From an uncultured Flavobacteriales bacterium (GTDB taxonomy: Bacteria > Bacteroidota > Bacteroidia > Flavobacteriales > Schleiferiaceae): a stretch of 18,739 nt of DNA. Both the position numbers and the translations under genes were made by a program. Positions 7,526 through 14,942 of the stretch are shown here, in pieces (the first letter of the stretch is position 1; every line of letters begins with the position of its first letter). The notes under the pieces are model-generated. The model did not search any database, was not told where the DNA came from, and saw only the letters and a program-made list of their open reading frames with translations. The stretch covers positions 1 to 18,739 of the forward strand of contig CAIJMB010000064.1 of assembly GCA_903821715.1 (NCBI GenBank). Direction: 5' to 3'.

Positions 7526-8872
7526 TTATTCTGGCTTCGTGGTGTTGTACATGCCCAAAACGTTTTCTAGGGCAATGCGTTTGTTGAGGGTTTCGTTGGC
7601 GCTCGACAGCATAGCTGCGACCGTTTGCTGGTACTGGGTTTCGGCTTGGCTGTATTCAAGGCTGCTCGACACTCCTTCGAGAAACTTAATTCGAGTCTTG
7701 TCGCGTAGGCGCTTGGCTAAGGCCACATTATCGACCTGTAGGCGGTAGGTGGTCAGGGCGTTGTCGAATTCGGATTTTGCCTGAATGTGCTTCACCGTCA
7801 AAGCGGTCTTCGTTTGTTCAAGAAGCACGTCGAGCTGCTCGACTTTCAGGCGACTCTCTTGTGCCTTGAATACACGGCGGCCTGAAGTAAAAAGTGGGAA
7901 TTGAGCGCTGACGTTCCACGATTGAAAGACCACGTTGTTTGCAAAAATTCCGTTGGGGTCCCATACGTTCGCGTCTTCGCTGACAAACTGCTGGGTGAGT
8001 GAGTAGCCGGCGTATACCTTGGGCATAAAGCTCACGAGGTCGTTTTTGTAAAGGAGTGACTGGCCCAGGCGACCAGCCGCAAGAACGCGATAGTCGACGT
8101 GCTGTTCGGGTTCAAATCGAGCTTGAAGAAGACCTTGTCCCCCGACTGCCCCGTCAATGAGCTGGCCCAGCGAGGACGTGAGTACCACATTCTGATCAAT
8201 GGGTAATCCGCAGGTTAGCAGGAGCATTTTCTCTGCGATACCTCGCTGCTGGCGAACGGTTCCAAGGGCGGCTTCGAGTTGGCGAGCCACGAGACGAACC
8301 TGATCGGAGTTTTCAACTTCCATGAGGCCTTCGGCTGCCATGGCTTCCATTTGTGCTGCGGTAGAAGTGGCTTGTTTAAGATTGTCAGTGAGCACGTGCT
8401 CATTTTCGGCCAGAATCACCGAAAGGTGGTAGAACTGGGCGGTTTGTTGGCGCACCTCGATCTCGGTTTTTTCTTTGTTCAGCGAAGCTTGGTCTCGAAG
8501 TACGTCTGTAGCGAGCAGCGCCACGATGTAGCTTCCATCAAACACAAGTTGGTTCACGCTGAGGTTGCCGAGCGAGGTGTAGCGGGTTCCGAATTGAAGT
8601 TTGTCGATGACGCCATCTTGGTTGATGTCAAAGAACTGCGCCGGAAGCTCAATGTTGTCGGTGTACTGACCTGCGGCGGTGACGCTCGGAAGCCCCAGCG
8701 CGATGTTTTGCCACAGCAGCTTTTCACTCGCGCGCTGCTCGAGGCTGCGAACTTTGTTTTGGGCGTTGTGGGTGCGGGCATGCTCAATGGCTTGATCGAG
8801 CGACAGGCTTGTCTGGGCGGAACCAGATCCTGCCCAGGCCAAGGCCAGCATAAAAGTGAACGTGCGAATCAT
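7526..8872 (-). CDS. TolC-family outer-membrane efflux protein
   Basis: Outer-membrane channel component of the tripartite efflux system, 448 residues, similar in length to TolC/OprM proteins (about 450-490). An N-terminal signal peptide runs to about residue 19 (GSGSA, then Gln). The mature start, SLSLDQAIEHARTHNAQNK, is the typical opening of the first TolC repeat. The second repeat's helices near the C-terminus include KFLEGVSSSLEYSQAETQYQQ, matching the family's usual G-x-S-S-x-x-E/D-x-x-x-A pattern. The gene overlaps the tetR stop by 4 bp (ATGA), indicating translational coupling. It is complete and shows no lipobox, unlike OprM. Confidence 0.92.
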   Translation of the reverse strand: MIRTFTFMLALAWAGSGSAQTSLSLDQAIEHARTHNAQNKVRSLEQRASEKLLWQNIALGLPSVTAAGQYTDNIELPAQFFDINQDGVIDKLQFGTRYTSLGNLSVNQLVFDGSYIVALLATDVLRDQASLNKEKTEIEVRQQTAQFYHLSVILAENEHVLTDNLKQATSTAAQMEAMAAEGLMEVENSDQVRLVARQLEAALGTVRQQRGIAEKMLLLTCGLPIDQNVVLTSSLGQLIDGAVGGQGLLQARFEPEQHVDYRVLAAGRLGQSLLYKNDLVSFMPKVYAGYSLTQQFVSEDANVWDPNGIFANNVVFQSWNVSAQFPLFTSGRRVFKAQESRLKVEQLDVLLEQTKTALTVKHIQAKSEFDNALTTYRLQVDNVALAKRLRDKTRIKFLEGVSSSLEYSQAETQYQQTVAAMLSSANETLNKRIALENVLGMYNTTKPE

Positions 8873-9495
8873 CGTTTGGAGTCCTTGATTTCGTTAAAAT
8901 ATTGAAGTCCTTGGGCGGTACTGATGGACCGTATAAAAAGAGTAATGGCAGTCCAAATGATCTCTCGGCGTTCGGCCAAGCTCTCGGACTGTAGGTCGCC
9001 ATCGGCAAGTCCTACCATCGTAGTAAAGTGAATGCGGGCGACCAGTTCGGGGTCGAGGTCTTCGCGAAAGAGGCGCTGGGCCTGACCATCTCGTAACGTT
9101 TGGGTAAGCGCTTCGACCATGGTGCGTTGGCGCTGTTCAAAAAGCCATTCGAACGTCTTCGGGTAGTACTTTTTAAGCGGAAACATCATGTTCGGTCCAT
9201 GCGATTCCATCATGCGCATTAAAAAGGTGAAGCGGCCGATCATACGGTCAATGGCGTTCTCGTGCTCTCGGCCGATTTGATCCATTGTCTCTTTGTGCGC
9301 ACAGAATACATGGCGAACAGCCTGGTCTACCAAGTCTGATTTATTGCTGAAGTACTGATAAAGCGTTTTCTTGCTCATGGAGAGCTCGCGGCACACGTCG
9401 TCCATGGTCATCGCGCGCAGTCCGTAGCGCTGGAACATATCCATTGCCCGCTGCAAGATGCTAGTTTTGACTTCGTTAAGTGTTTGATCGCTCAT
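8869..9495 (-). CDS. TetR/AcrR-family transcriptional regulator of the efflux operon
   Basis: Helix-turn-helix repressor, 208 residues from the ATG at 9495. The N-terminal DNA-binding domain spans about residues 9-55. Its recognition region is MTMDDVCRELSMSKKTLYQYFSNKSDL (residues 29-55), close to the TetR pattern of HTH followed by K-x-x-L-Y-x-Y/H-F. The remainder is a helical ligand-binding and dimerisation domain without a specific signature. The frame stays open to a TTG at 9507, but that codon lies inside the likely -7 box, so ATG 9495 is preferred. As first gene of the operon it probably regulates itself together with the pump genes. A 29-bp inverted repeat just upstream is the candidate operator. 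The inducer is unknown. Confidence 0.9.
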   Translation of the reverse strand: MSDQTLNEVKTSILQRAMDMFQRYGLRAMTMDDVCRELSMSKKTLYQYFSNKSDLVDQAVRHVFCAHKETMDQIGREHENAIDRMIGRFTFLMRMMESHGPNMMFPLKKYYPKTFEWLFEQRQRTMVEALTQTLRDGQAQRLFREDLDPELVARIHFTTMVGLADGDLQSESLAERREIIWTAITLFIRSISTAQGLQYFNEIKDSKR

Positions 9496-9504
9496 TTTCG
9501 TCGG

Positions 9505-9512
9505 CAAAAGTA
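9505..9512 (-). promoter_or_regulatory. -7 promoter box of the tetR-efflux operon
   Basis: Minus-strand TACTTTTG, an exact TAnnTTTG match, ends 9 nt before the ATG at 9495, so the 5' leader would be only a few nucleotides. At the -33 distance there is GTTTCC, the arm of the candidate operator, instead of a clear TTTG. The flanking CG makes a 10-mer identical to that at the dxs promoter. Confidence 0.55.
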
Positions 9513-9528
9513 CGCTGATTTACCCATT

Positions 9529-9557
9529 GGAAACGTTTTGTGGTTAAAATTGTTTCC
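9529..9557. promoter_or_regulatory. Candidate TetR operator (inverted repeat)
   Basis: GGAAAC and GTTTCC are separated by 17 bp, with inner TTTT and AAAA runs continuing the symmetry imperfectly. The dyad covers the -33 region of the tetR-efflux promoter, where a repressor would block RNA polymerase. TetR-family proteins usually bind dyads of about 15-30 bp near their own promoters. No second copy was noticed in the window. The assignment is inference from position and symmetry. Confidence 0.45.
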
Positions 9558-9640
9558 TCGACAACTGGTTTTTTTTGATTCTACTTAACCGATCAGGCTT
9601 TTTTGCAACAATGAGGGTGAGGAATTACAGAAAATCCTCG

Positions 9641-9647
9641 TAATTTG
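9641..9647 (+). promoter_or_regulatory. Possible -7 box for asnS-rpoN
   Basis: TAATTTG resembles the Bacteroidota -7 element with one spacer base missing. It ends 33 nt upstream of the asnS ATG at 9681, giving a leader of about 27 nt. A short inverted repeat, GAGGA/TCCTC (9619-9639), lies directly upstream. No TTG -33 element was found at the standard distance. Confidence 0.35.
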
Positions 9648-9680
9648 CACTCGGCCTTATCAGAAACTGTGCCACGAACT

Positions 9681-11105
9681 ATGACAATTGCAGAAATCCT
9701 TAAGACTCCCGCCCAGCAGCAGCCCGTGACGGCGCGCGGCTGGGTTCGTACGTTTCGTTCGAACCGCTTCATCGCCCTCAACGACGGATCGACAGGGTCA
9801 AATGTGCAGTGTGTGGTAGATTTTGAGAACACACCTGAAGATGTACTGAAGCGAATCACGACAGGTGCGGCAATCGAAGTGCGCGGTCGGTTAGTGGCCT
9901 CCCAAGGCAGTGGTCAAGCTGTTGAAATTCAGGTGAATGAATTGATTGTCCACGGCGACAGTTCGCCCGAAGAATACCCCCTGCAGCCCAAGCGCCACAG
10001 CCTCGAATTCCTTCGCGAAATCGCCCACCTCCGTCCACGGACGGCAACGTTTAGTGCGGTGTTCCGCATTCGCCACGAAGCGCAGTATGCGGTGCATCAA
10101 TTTTTTCACGAGCAGGGATTTTACCACTGGGCGACGCCCATCATCACTTCGAGTGATGCCGAGGGTGCCGGCGAGATGTTTCGCGTGACATCCCTGCCCG
10201 CCGACCATCCGCCCCGCACCGAATCCGGCGAGGTCGACTACAGCGAAGACTTTTTTGGCCAGAGCACCAACCTCACGGTGAGCGGCCAGCTCGAGGGTGA
10301 ACTGGGAGCCATGGCGTTGGGCAAGATTTACACGTTTGGACCCACGTTCCGCGCCGAAAACTCGAACACCACCCGCCACCTCAGCGAATTCTGGATGATT
10401 GAGCCCGAAATGGCGTTTTACACGCTTGAGGACAACATGCAGCTGGCCGAAGACTTTGCCAAGCACATCATTCGCCACGTGCTCGACCGATGTGCCGACG
10501 ACCTCGCCGTACTTGACCAGCGCCTGCAGCAAGAGGAGCAGTCCAAGCCAGCCGCCCAACGGCAGCCTATGGGCCTGATCGAGAAGCTCAATTTTGTCGT
10601 GAACAACCCCTTTGTGCGCTGCAGCTACACCGAGGCGATCGAGATTCTCAAGTCCTCGAAGCCCAACCAAAAGGGTCAGTTTGCCTACCCCATTGAGGCC
10701 TGGGGCGCCGACCTGCAGTCCGAGCACGAGCGCTACTTGGTCGAGAAGCACTTTCAGGCTCCAGTGGTATTGTTTGACTACCCCGCCTCGATCAAGGCGT
10801 TTTACATGCGCCTCAACGAAGACGGTACGACCGTGCGGGCCATGGACGTCCTCTTTCCCGGAATCGGCGAAATCATCGGGGGTAGCCAGCGCGAGGAGCG
10901 CCACGACGTGCTCATTGAAAAGATGAAGGCGGTGGGCATCGACCCGCACCACCTCGACTGGTACCTCGACACGCGCAAGTTTGGCACCTGCGTGCACAGC
11001 GGATTCGGCCTCGGATTCGAGCGCATGATCCAGTTTGTGACGGGCATGGGCAACATCCGCGACGTGATTCCGTTCCCCCGATTCCCAGGAAGCGCCAAGT
11101 TTTAA
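9681..11105 (+). CDS. asnS: Asparagine--tRNA ligase
   Basis: Cytoplasmic class IIb aminoacyl-tRNA synthetase that charges tRNA-Asn, 474 residues (E. coli AsnS has 466). An N-terminal OB-fold anticodon-binding domain (about 14-92, starting VTARGWVRTFR) precedes the catalytic core. Motif 2, FRAENSNTTRHLSEFW, is at 223-238, and motif 3, GFGLGFERMIQFVTG, is at 441-455. The ending IRDVIPFPRFPGSAKF is typical of bacterial AsnS, and the ENSNT sequence favours Asn over Asp specificity. The frame is open to a TTG at 9645, but ATG 9681 gives the standard N-terminus and leaves room for a promoter. rpoN follows after 12 nt, and the two are probably cotranscribed. Confidence 0.96.
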   Translation: MTIAEILKTPAQQQPVTARGWVRTFRSNRFIALNDGSTGSNVQCVVDFENTPEDVLKRITTGAAIEVRGRLVASQGSGQAVEIQVNELIVHGDSSPEEYPLQPKRHSLEFLREIAHLRPRTATFSAVFRIRHEAQYAVHQFFHEQGFYHWATPIITSSDAEGAGEMFRVTSLPADHPPRTESGEVDYSEDFFGQSTNLTVSGQLEGELGAMALGKIYTFGPTFRAENSNTTRHLSEFWMIEPEMAFYTLEDNMQLAEDFAKHIIRHVLDRCADDLAVLDQRLQQEEQSKPAAQRQPMGLIEKLNFVVNNPFVRCSYTEAIEILKSSKPNQKGQFAYPIEAWGADLQSEHERYLVEKHFQAPVVLFDYPASIKAFYMRLNEDGTTVRAMDVLFPGIGEIIGGSQREERHDVLIEKMKAVGIDPHHLDWYLDTRKFGTCVHSGFGLGFERMIQFVTGMGNIRDVIPFPRFPGSAKF

Positions 11106-11117
11106 TCGTTCACGACC

Positions 11118-12590
11118 GTGCTACGCCAGTCCCAAGCCCTCAAGCTCCAGCAAAAGCTCTCGCCGCAGCAGATTCAGCTCATGAAGCTGATTCAGCTTCC
11201 GACGCAGGCGCTCGAAGAGCGTATTCAAGAGGAACTTGAAGTGAATCCGGCATTAGAAACCGAGAGTCAGGTAGATGAAGATCCGTACGAAACGGACTAC
11301 GACAACTCCGAAGACGACTATTCATCCGACAAGGATTCCGACGATTATTCTGAAATGCAGGACGTTGAGTTTTCAGAAGAACTTTTTGACGACACCCCTG
11401 AGTACAAGCTCAACGCCAATAATTATTCGGCTGACGACGAGACCTATGAGGCCCCGATTGTCGCCCGACTGGATTTGAGTGACGTCCTGCACGAGCAACT
11501 TGCGCTGCGCAGTGTGAGTCCCCAAAAGGAGCACTTGTGCAAGTACTTAATCGGAACCTTAGACGACGACGGATACTTGCGCCGCGAGCTGGTTGATATT
11601 ATCGACGACTTGGCCTTTTCGCTCGGAATCTTTATTGAGGTCAGCGAACTCGAAGATGCCCTGCGGGTCATTCAATCGATGGATCCGCCTGGAGTCGGAG
11701 CCCGTAACCTTCAGGAATGCATGCTTCTTCAGTTGGCCCGTCGCCCAGAGACTTCGGTGGTTCGCACCGCGCGGGCGCTGGTCGACCGCTACTTTGACGA
11801 GCTTGCCAAGCGCCACTACAGCCGAATGATGCAAGGTTTGGGAATTGATGAAGCCGCCCTCAAATCCGCCTTGGATGAGATCGTTCGAGTTAATCCGAAA
11901 CCGGGCGGAAGCGCCACCCAGGGTGCCGAGCCAAGTCAGGTGGTGGTTCCGGACTTTTTGGTGAGCGTCGTAGATGGCAAGCTCGAGCTCAAGCTCAACG
12001 GACGCAACGCGCCCGAACTCAATGTGAGTCGTGAGTACAAAGAGATGCTTTCGCACTACCGACAGGCAAAGGGCTTTGACAACGACCAGCAGAAGGAGGC
12101 CTTTACGTTCATTAAGAGCAAAATTGACAGCGCAAAGTGGTTCATCGACGCGATCAAGCAGCGCCAGCAAACGTTGCTGCTCACGATGTCGTCAATCATG
12201 CGCTACCAAGAGGACTACTTTCTCACCGGCGACGACCGCAAGCTCAAGCCTATGATTCTCAAGGACATCGCTGACGAGGTGGGCATGGACATTTCTACCG
12301 TCAGCCGCGTGGCCAGCCAGAAGTACGTGCAGACTCCGTTCGGAACCTTTCTCATCAAGCGCTTTTTTAGCGAGAGCATGACCAATGCAGAGGGCGAAGA
12401 GGTGTCCACGCGCGAGATCAAAAAAATCCTCGAAGAAAGCATCGGCGAAGAGGATTCGCGCGATCCGCTCACCGACGACGCGCTGGCTAAGTTGCTCAAA
12501 GACAAAGGCTATCCCATTGCTCGTCGGACGGTCGCTAAGTACCGCGAACAGCTCGGAATCCCCGTGGCGCGTTTGCGCAAAACGCTCTAG
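11118..12590 (+). CDS. rpoN: RNA polymerase sigma-54 factor
   Basis: Alternative sigma factor that directs RNA polymerase to -24/-12 promoters and needs AAA+ activators to open them; 490 residues. Region I (about 2-47) is the Gln/Leu-rich activator-response segment (SQALKLQQKLSPQQIQLMK). Region II (about 48-111) is strongly acidic and contains two DDYS units. The core-binding domain follows, with MDPPGVGARNLQEC at 188-201. A helix-turn-helix lies at about 381-400 (LKDIADEVGMDISTVSRVAS), and a perfect RpoN box, ARRTVAKYRE, at 468-477 reads the -24 element. It starts with GTG 12 nt after asnS; this choice is supported by the conserved region I beginning at once. No matching activator gene is present in the window. 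Confidence 0.96.
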   Translation: MLRQSQALKLQQKLSPQQIQLMKLIQLPTQALEERIQEELEVNPALETESQVDEDPYETDYDNSEDDYSSDKDSDDYSEMQDVEFSEELFDDTPEYKLNANNYSADDETYEAPIVARLDLSDVLHEQLALRSVSPQKEHLCKYLIGTLDDDGYLRRELVDIIDDLAFSLGIFIEVSELEDALRVIQSMDPPGVGARNLQECMLLQLARRPETSVVRTARALVDRYFDELAKRHYSRMMQGLGIDEAALKSALDEIVRVNPKPGGSATQGAEPSQVVVPDFLVSVVDGKLELKLNGRNAPELNVSREYKEMLSHYRQAKGFDNDQQKEAFTFIKSKIDSAKWFIDAIKQRQQTLLLTMSSIMRYQEDYFLTGDDRKLKPMILKDIADEVGMDISTVSRVASQKYVQTPFGTFLIKRFFSESMTNAEGEEVSTREIKKILEESIGEEDSRDPLTDDALAKLLKDKGYPIARRTVAKYREQLGIPVARLRKTL

Positions 12591-12655
12591 GTTCCGCGCT
12601 TACTCATTCGTATGGGTCGAATTCTGCTCCTTCAACACGCAGTTTCGCGGGAACG

Positions 12656-12671
12656 AGTATGTTTGTATACT
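12656..12671. promoter_or_regulatory. -7 box within a small inverted repeat, surface-protein gene
   Basis: TATGTTTG (12658-12665) is an exact TAnnTTTG match and ends 26 nt before the ATG at 12692, implying a leader of about 20 nt. The box sits inside the dyad AGTAT-N6-ATACT (12656-12671), which could be an operator or chance symmetry. No TTG -33 element was found at the usual spacing. Confidence 0.4.
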
Positions 12672-12691
12672 AGACAAAATACCAAGCTGAC

Positions 12692-14878
12692 ATGCGCGTG
12701 ATTCGAATTCTTTTAGCCCTGATGCTACTCGCCCCTTTGGCCAGTAAAGCATCACACATTATTGGTGGCGACATTCAGTACAAGTATGTGGGTGATTCCA
12801 CAGGCGTCCCCAACCAATACCGTGTGAAATTGGTGCTGTACCGCGAGGCCACCGGTATTGGACTTGGAACCTCTCAAACGGTGAGCATTGTTTCTACAAG
12901 TTGCAACCTGACGACCTCGGTAACAGTCAACCTTGCGGTGCCTGAGTTTTCGGCGGCATCACTTGGTGCCTACGACTGTATTCCACAGTCCGCCGCAACG
13001 TTTTCGCCAATGGTCAATATTTATGTTGGCTATGTCACGCTCCCCACACTTTGTCCCGACTACAAAATGTACTGGGCTTCGTGCTGCAGGCCTGCCGGAA
13101 TTACAGGGATCACAGGTTCGGCCGGCGTTGGCTTCTACTTTGAGGCTGAACTCAACAACACCATCACCACGGGCCCGAAAAACTCGTCTCCGACGTTCGT
13201 ATCGACGCCATTGAGCTACATCTGTACCGGTGGATTCATCAACTACCTACAGAACGCCTTTGAAATCAACGGCGACAGCATCCAGTACGAGTTGATTCCA
13301 GCACGTGAAGATTGGCCGTTGGCTAGCCCCGTTCCCTATGCAGCGGGCTATTCCTTTACCGATCCGATTCACACCACGACTGCGAATCCATTCACATTGA
13401 ATCCCCAGTCAGGCAACATTACGTTTGTCGCGAACACAGTGGAGACTTCGGTGATAGCCTTGCGTGTCAATGAGTACCGCTTTGATTCGACGTACTACGT
13501 GTGGGTTAAAGTAGGCTCGTCTAATCGCGAAATTCAGGTTTCAGTTGCGGGCAACTGTAATGCCATTGTAAACGCAGGTGTGGCACTTGATCCCACTGCG
13601 CCCGGTGTAAGCATAGATGCCTTAGGCCGTCAGACCAAGGACTATGATTGCTTGGATTCTTCAGTTACGCTGCTGTTCACGCTTGACGTAGAGTGTGCTT
13701 CTGTTTCTCCTGATGGATCGGACTTTCGTTTGACGAACCCCGCGGGCCAGCCAATTCCGATTAAGGCCCTTGTGCCCAACTGCGACGTGAACGGTGAGAC
13801 TTCGACCTTAGAGGTTAAGCTCTTCAAGCCGCTCTCAATGAACGGGGAGTACTACCTCTACTCGAAGGTGGGCAACGACGGCAACACGCTCTTGAACAAG
13901 TGCGGAAAGGACATGGAAGAATTTGATACAATCGTATTGATCGTCAACGACTGTGTTGACCTTGAAATGGATCTCACGAATGTGACCATCAACGAAGACA
14001 AGCATCCGCATGTGTACTGGGATGTTGACACTACTACACTGCCCCGCTACCTCTTCAACATGTGGCGCGTGTACCGCTCTGACGATGGCGGAGCCACGTT
14101 CAGCATCGTGTTCAACAGCACGGACACCAACCTGCGCGATTGGGAGGACATCAACATCGATGCCGGCATGGTTGACAGCCGAGTGCACCGCTACTTCGTC
14201 GATGCGATTGTAAATGGATTTGTTCAGCCTTCATCAGACACTGTGAAAAGCATGTGGTTGCGCGGCAACATGAGCAACACCTCATCAATTCCGGTGGTAT
14301 GGAACAGTTACAATGCCTGGGATACGGCACACTACCAAGTGCAGTTTGGTCGCAACCTCAGTGGTTTGCCCGGCGCCGGCTACACGTGGTCGGACTACGG
14401 AACCCGCATGCAGGACACCTTTGCGCTGGTGGAGCATCCCAATTTGCCTCCTGGCCAGTACGCCGTGCGCATCAAGTCGAACCGCCACGCTTCGGTTCCG
14501 ACCTATGCCGTGAATCCGTTGCAGGACACTGCGTACTCCAACTGGATTGAGTTTGGTGAGCCGGTTCCGCCGATTCCGCCGATTGATACCGTGATTGTTC
14601 CCAACGTGATCACGCCTAACGGCGACGGACGCAACGATGCCTTTGATATTCAGGGCTTGATGAGCTACACGACTTCGCGTGAGGTTATGATCATGAACCG
14701 CTACGGTAAAGTGATTTACAGGAACGAGGCCTACGACAACGCGCAGCCATGGGACGGCAAGGACCAATCTGGTTCGTTACTCGCGGACGGAGTCTACTTC
14801 TATGTGATTAAGTTGTACGACGAGCCGAATGCGGCGACCCTCAAGTTGAGCGGTTCGGTGACGATTCTGTCGAACTAA
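12692..14878 (+). CDS. Secreted surface protein with type IX (type B) sorting domain
   Basis: Predicted cell-surface or released protein of 728 residues, exported by Sec and then the type IX secretion system. Residues 1-20 are a signal peptide (LASKA, then SHIIGG). The mature N-terminus, SHIIGGDIQYKYVGDS followed by a YRVKLVLYRE strand, is a pattern I recognise from other large Bacteroidota surface proteins. The segments at about 425-520 and 525-625 resemble fibronectin type III-like beta domains. The C-terminal 91 residues (638-728) are the gliding-motility-associated domain, beginning NVITPNGDGRNDAFDIQG and containing MNRYGKVIY and WDGKDQSG. Many cysteines in the N-terminal half suggest disulfides. 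The catalytic or adhesive role is unknown; no enzyme motif was seen. The gene appears to be a single transcription unit ending at a strong hairpin. Confidence 0.9.
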   Translation: MRVIRILLALMLLAPLASKASHIIGGDIQYKYVGDSTGVPNQYRVKLVLYREATGIGLGTSQTVSIVSTSCNLTTSVTVNLAVPEFSAASLGAYDCIPQSAATFSPMVNIYVGYVTLPTLCPDYKMYWASCCRPAGITGITGSAGVGFYFEAELNNTITTGPKNSSPTFVSTPLSYICTGGFINYLQNAFEINGDSIQYELIPAREDWPLASPVPYAAGYSFTDPIHTTTANPFTLNPQSGNITFVANTVETSVIALRVNEYRFDSTYYVWVKVGSSNREIQVSVAGNCNAIVNAGVALDPTAPGVSIDALGRQTKDYDCLDSSVTLLFTLDVECASVSPDGSDFRLTNPAGQPIPIKALVPNCDVNGETSTLEVKLFKPLSMNGEYYLYSKVGNDGNTLLNKCGKDMEEFDTIVLIVNDCVDLEMDLTNVTINEDKHPHVYWDVDTTTLPRYLFNMWRVYRSDDGGATFSIVFNSTDTNLRDWEDINIDAGMVDSRVHRYFVDAIVNGFVQPSSDTVKSMWLRGNMSNTSSIPVVWNSYNAWDTAHYQVQFGRNLSGLPGAGYTWSDYGTRMQDTFALVEHPNLPPGQYAVRIKSNRHASVPTYAVNPLQDTAYSNWIEFGEPVPPIPPIDTVIVPNVITPNGDGRNDAFDIQGLMSYTTSREVMIMNRYGKVIYRNEAYDNAQPWDGKDQSGSLLADGVYFYVIKLYDEPNAATLKLSGSVTILSN

Positions 14879-14898
14879 GTTTTGGTTTTGATTTTCGG

Positions 14899-14937
14899 GC
14901 CCCCGACCGCTTTGGCGGCCGGGGGCTCGTTAGTTTT
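14899..14937 (+). terminator. Hairpin terminator between the surface-protein gene and uvrC
   Basis: A GC-rich inverted repeat spans 14899-14926. GCCCCCGACCGC pairs with the complementary right arm with one mismatch and a loop of about 4 nt. It is followed by TCGTTAGTTTTG. It lies 20 nt past the stop codon of the upstream gene. The T-rich tail overlaps the likely -7 box of uvrC, the same arrangement as in front of dxs. Confidence 0.7.
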
Positions 14938-14938
14938 G
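14931..14938 (+). promoter_or_regulatory. -7 promoter box for uvrC
   Basis: TAGTTTTG fits TAnnTTTG exactly and ends 4 nt before the GTG start codon of uvrC, so a transcript from here would be leaderless or nearly so. A TTG in the hairpin loop (14912-14914) lies 16 nt upstream, one base short of the usual 17-23 range for the -33 element. Confidence 0.45.
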
Positions 14939-14942
14939 TAGT

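Noticed and set aside
9496..9507. TTG start giving the TetR protein four more residues
   Set aside because: The codon is inside the probable -7 box, and a good ATG follows at 9495.
9645..9680. TTG start giving AsnS 12 more residues
   Set aside because: It overlaps the probable promoter box, and ATG 9681 gives the standard AsnS N-terminus.
9891..10997. Long minus-strand frame opposite asnS (368 codons)
   Set aside because: It is a shadow of asnS, a GC-rich gene with strong codon bias; the product matches no family I know.
11559..12170. Minus-strand frame opposite rpoN (203 codons)
   Set aside because: It is antisense to conserved rpoN domains and has no promoter or recognisable motif.
12591..12654. 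GTTCCGCG/CGCGGGAAC inverted repeat after rpoN as a terminator
   Set aside because: The loop is nearly 50 nt, the stem has a bulge, and no T-run follows.
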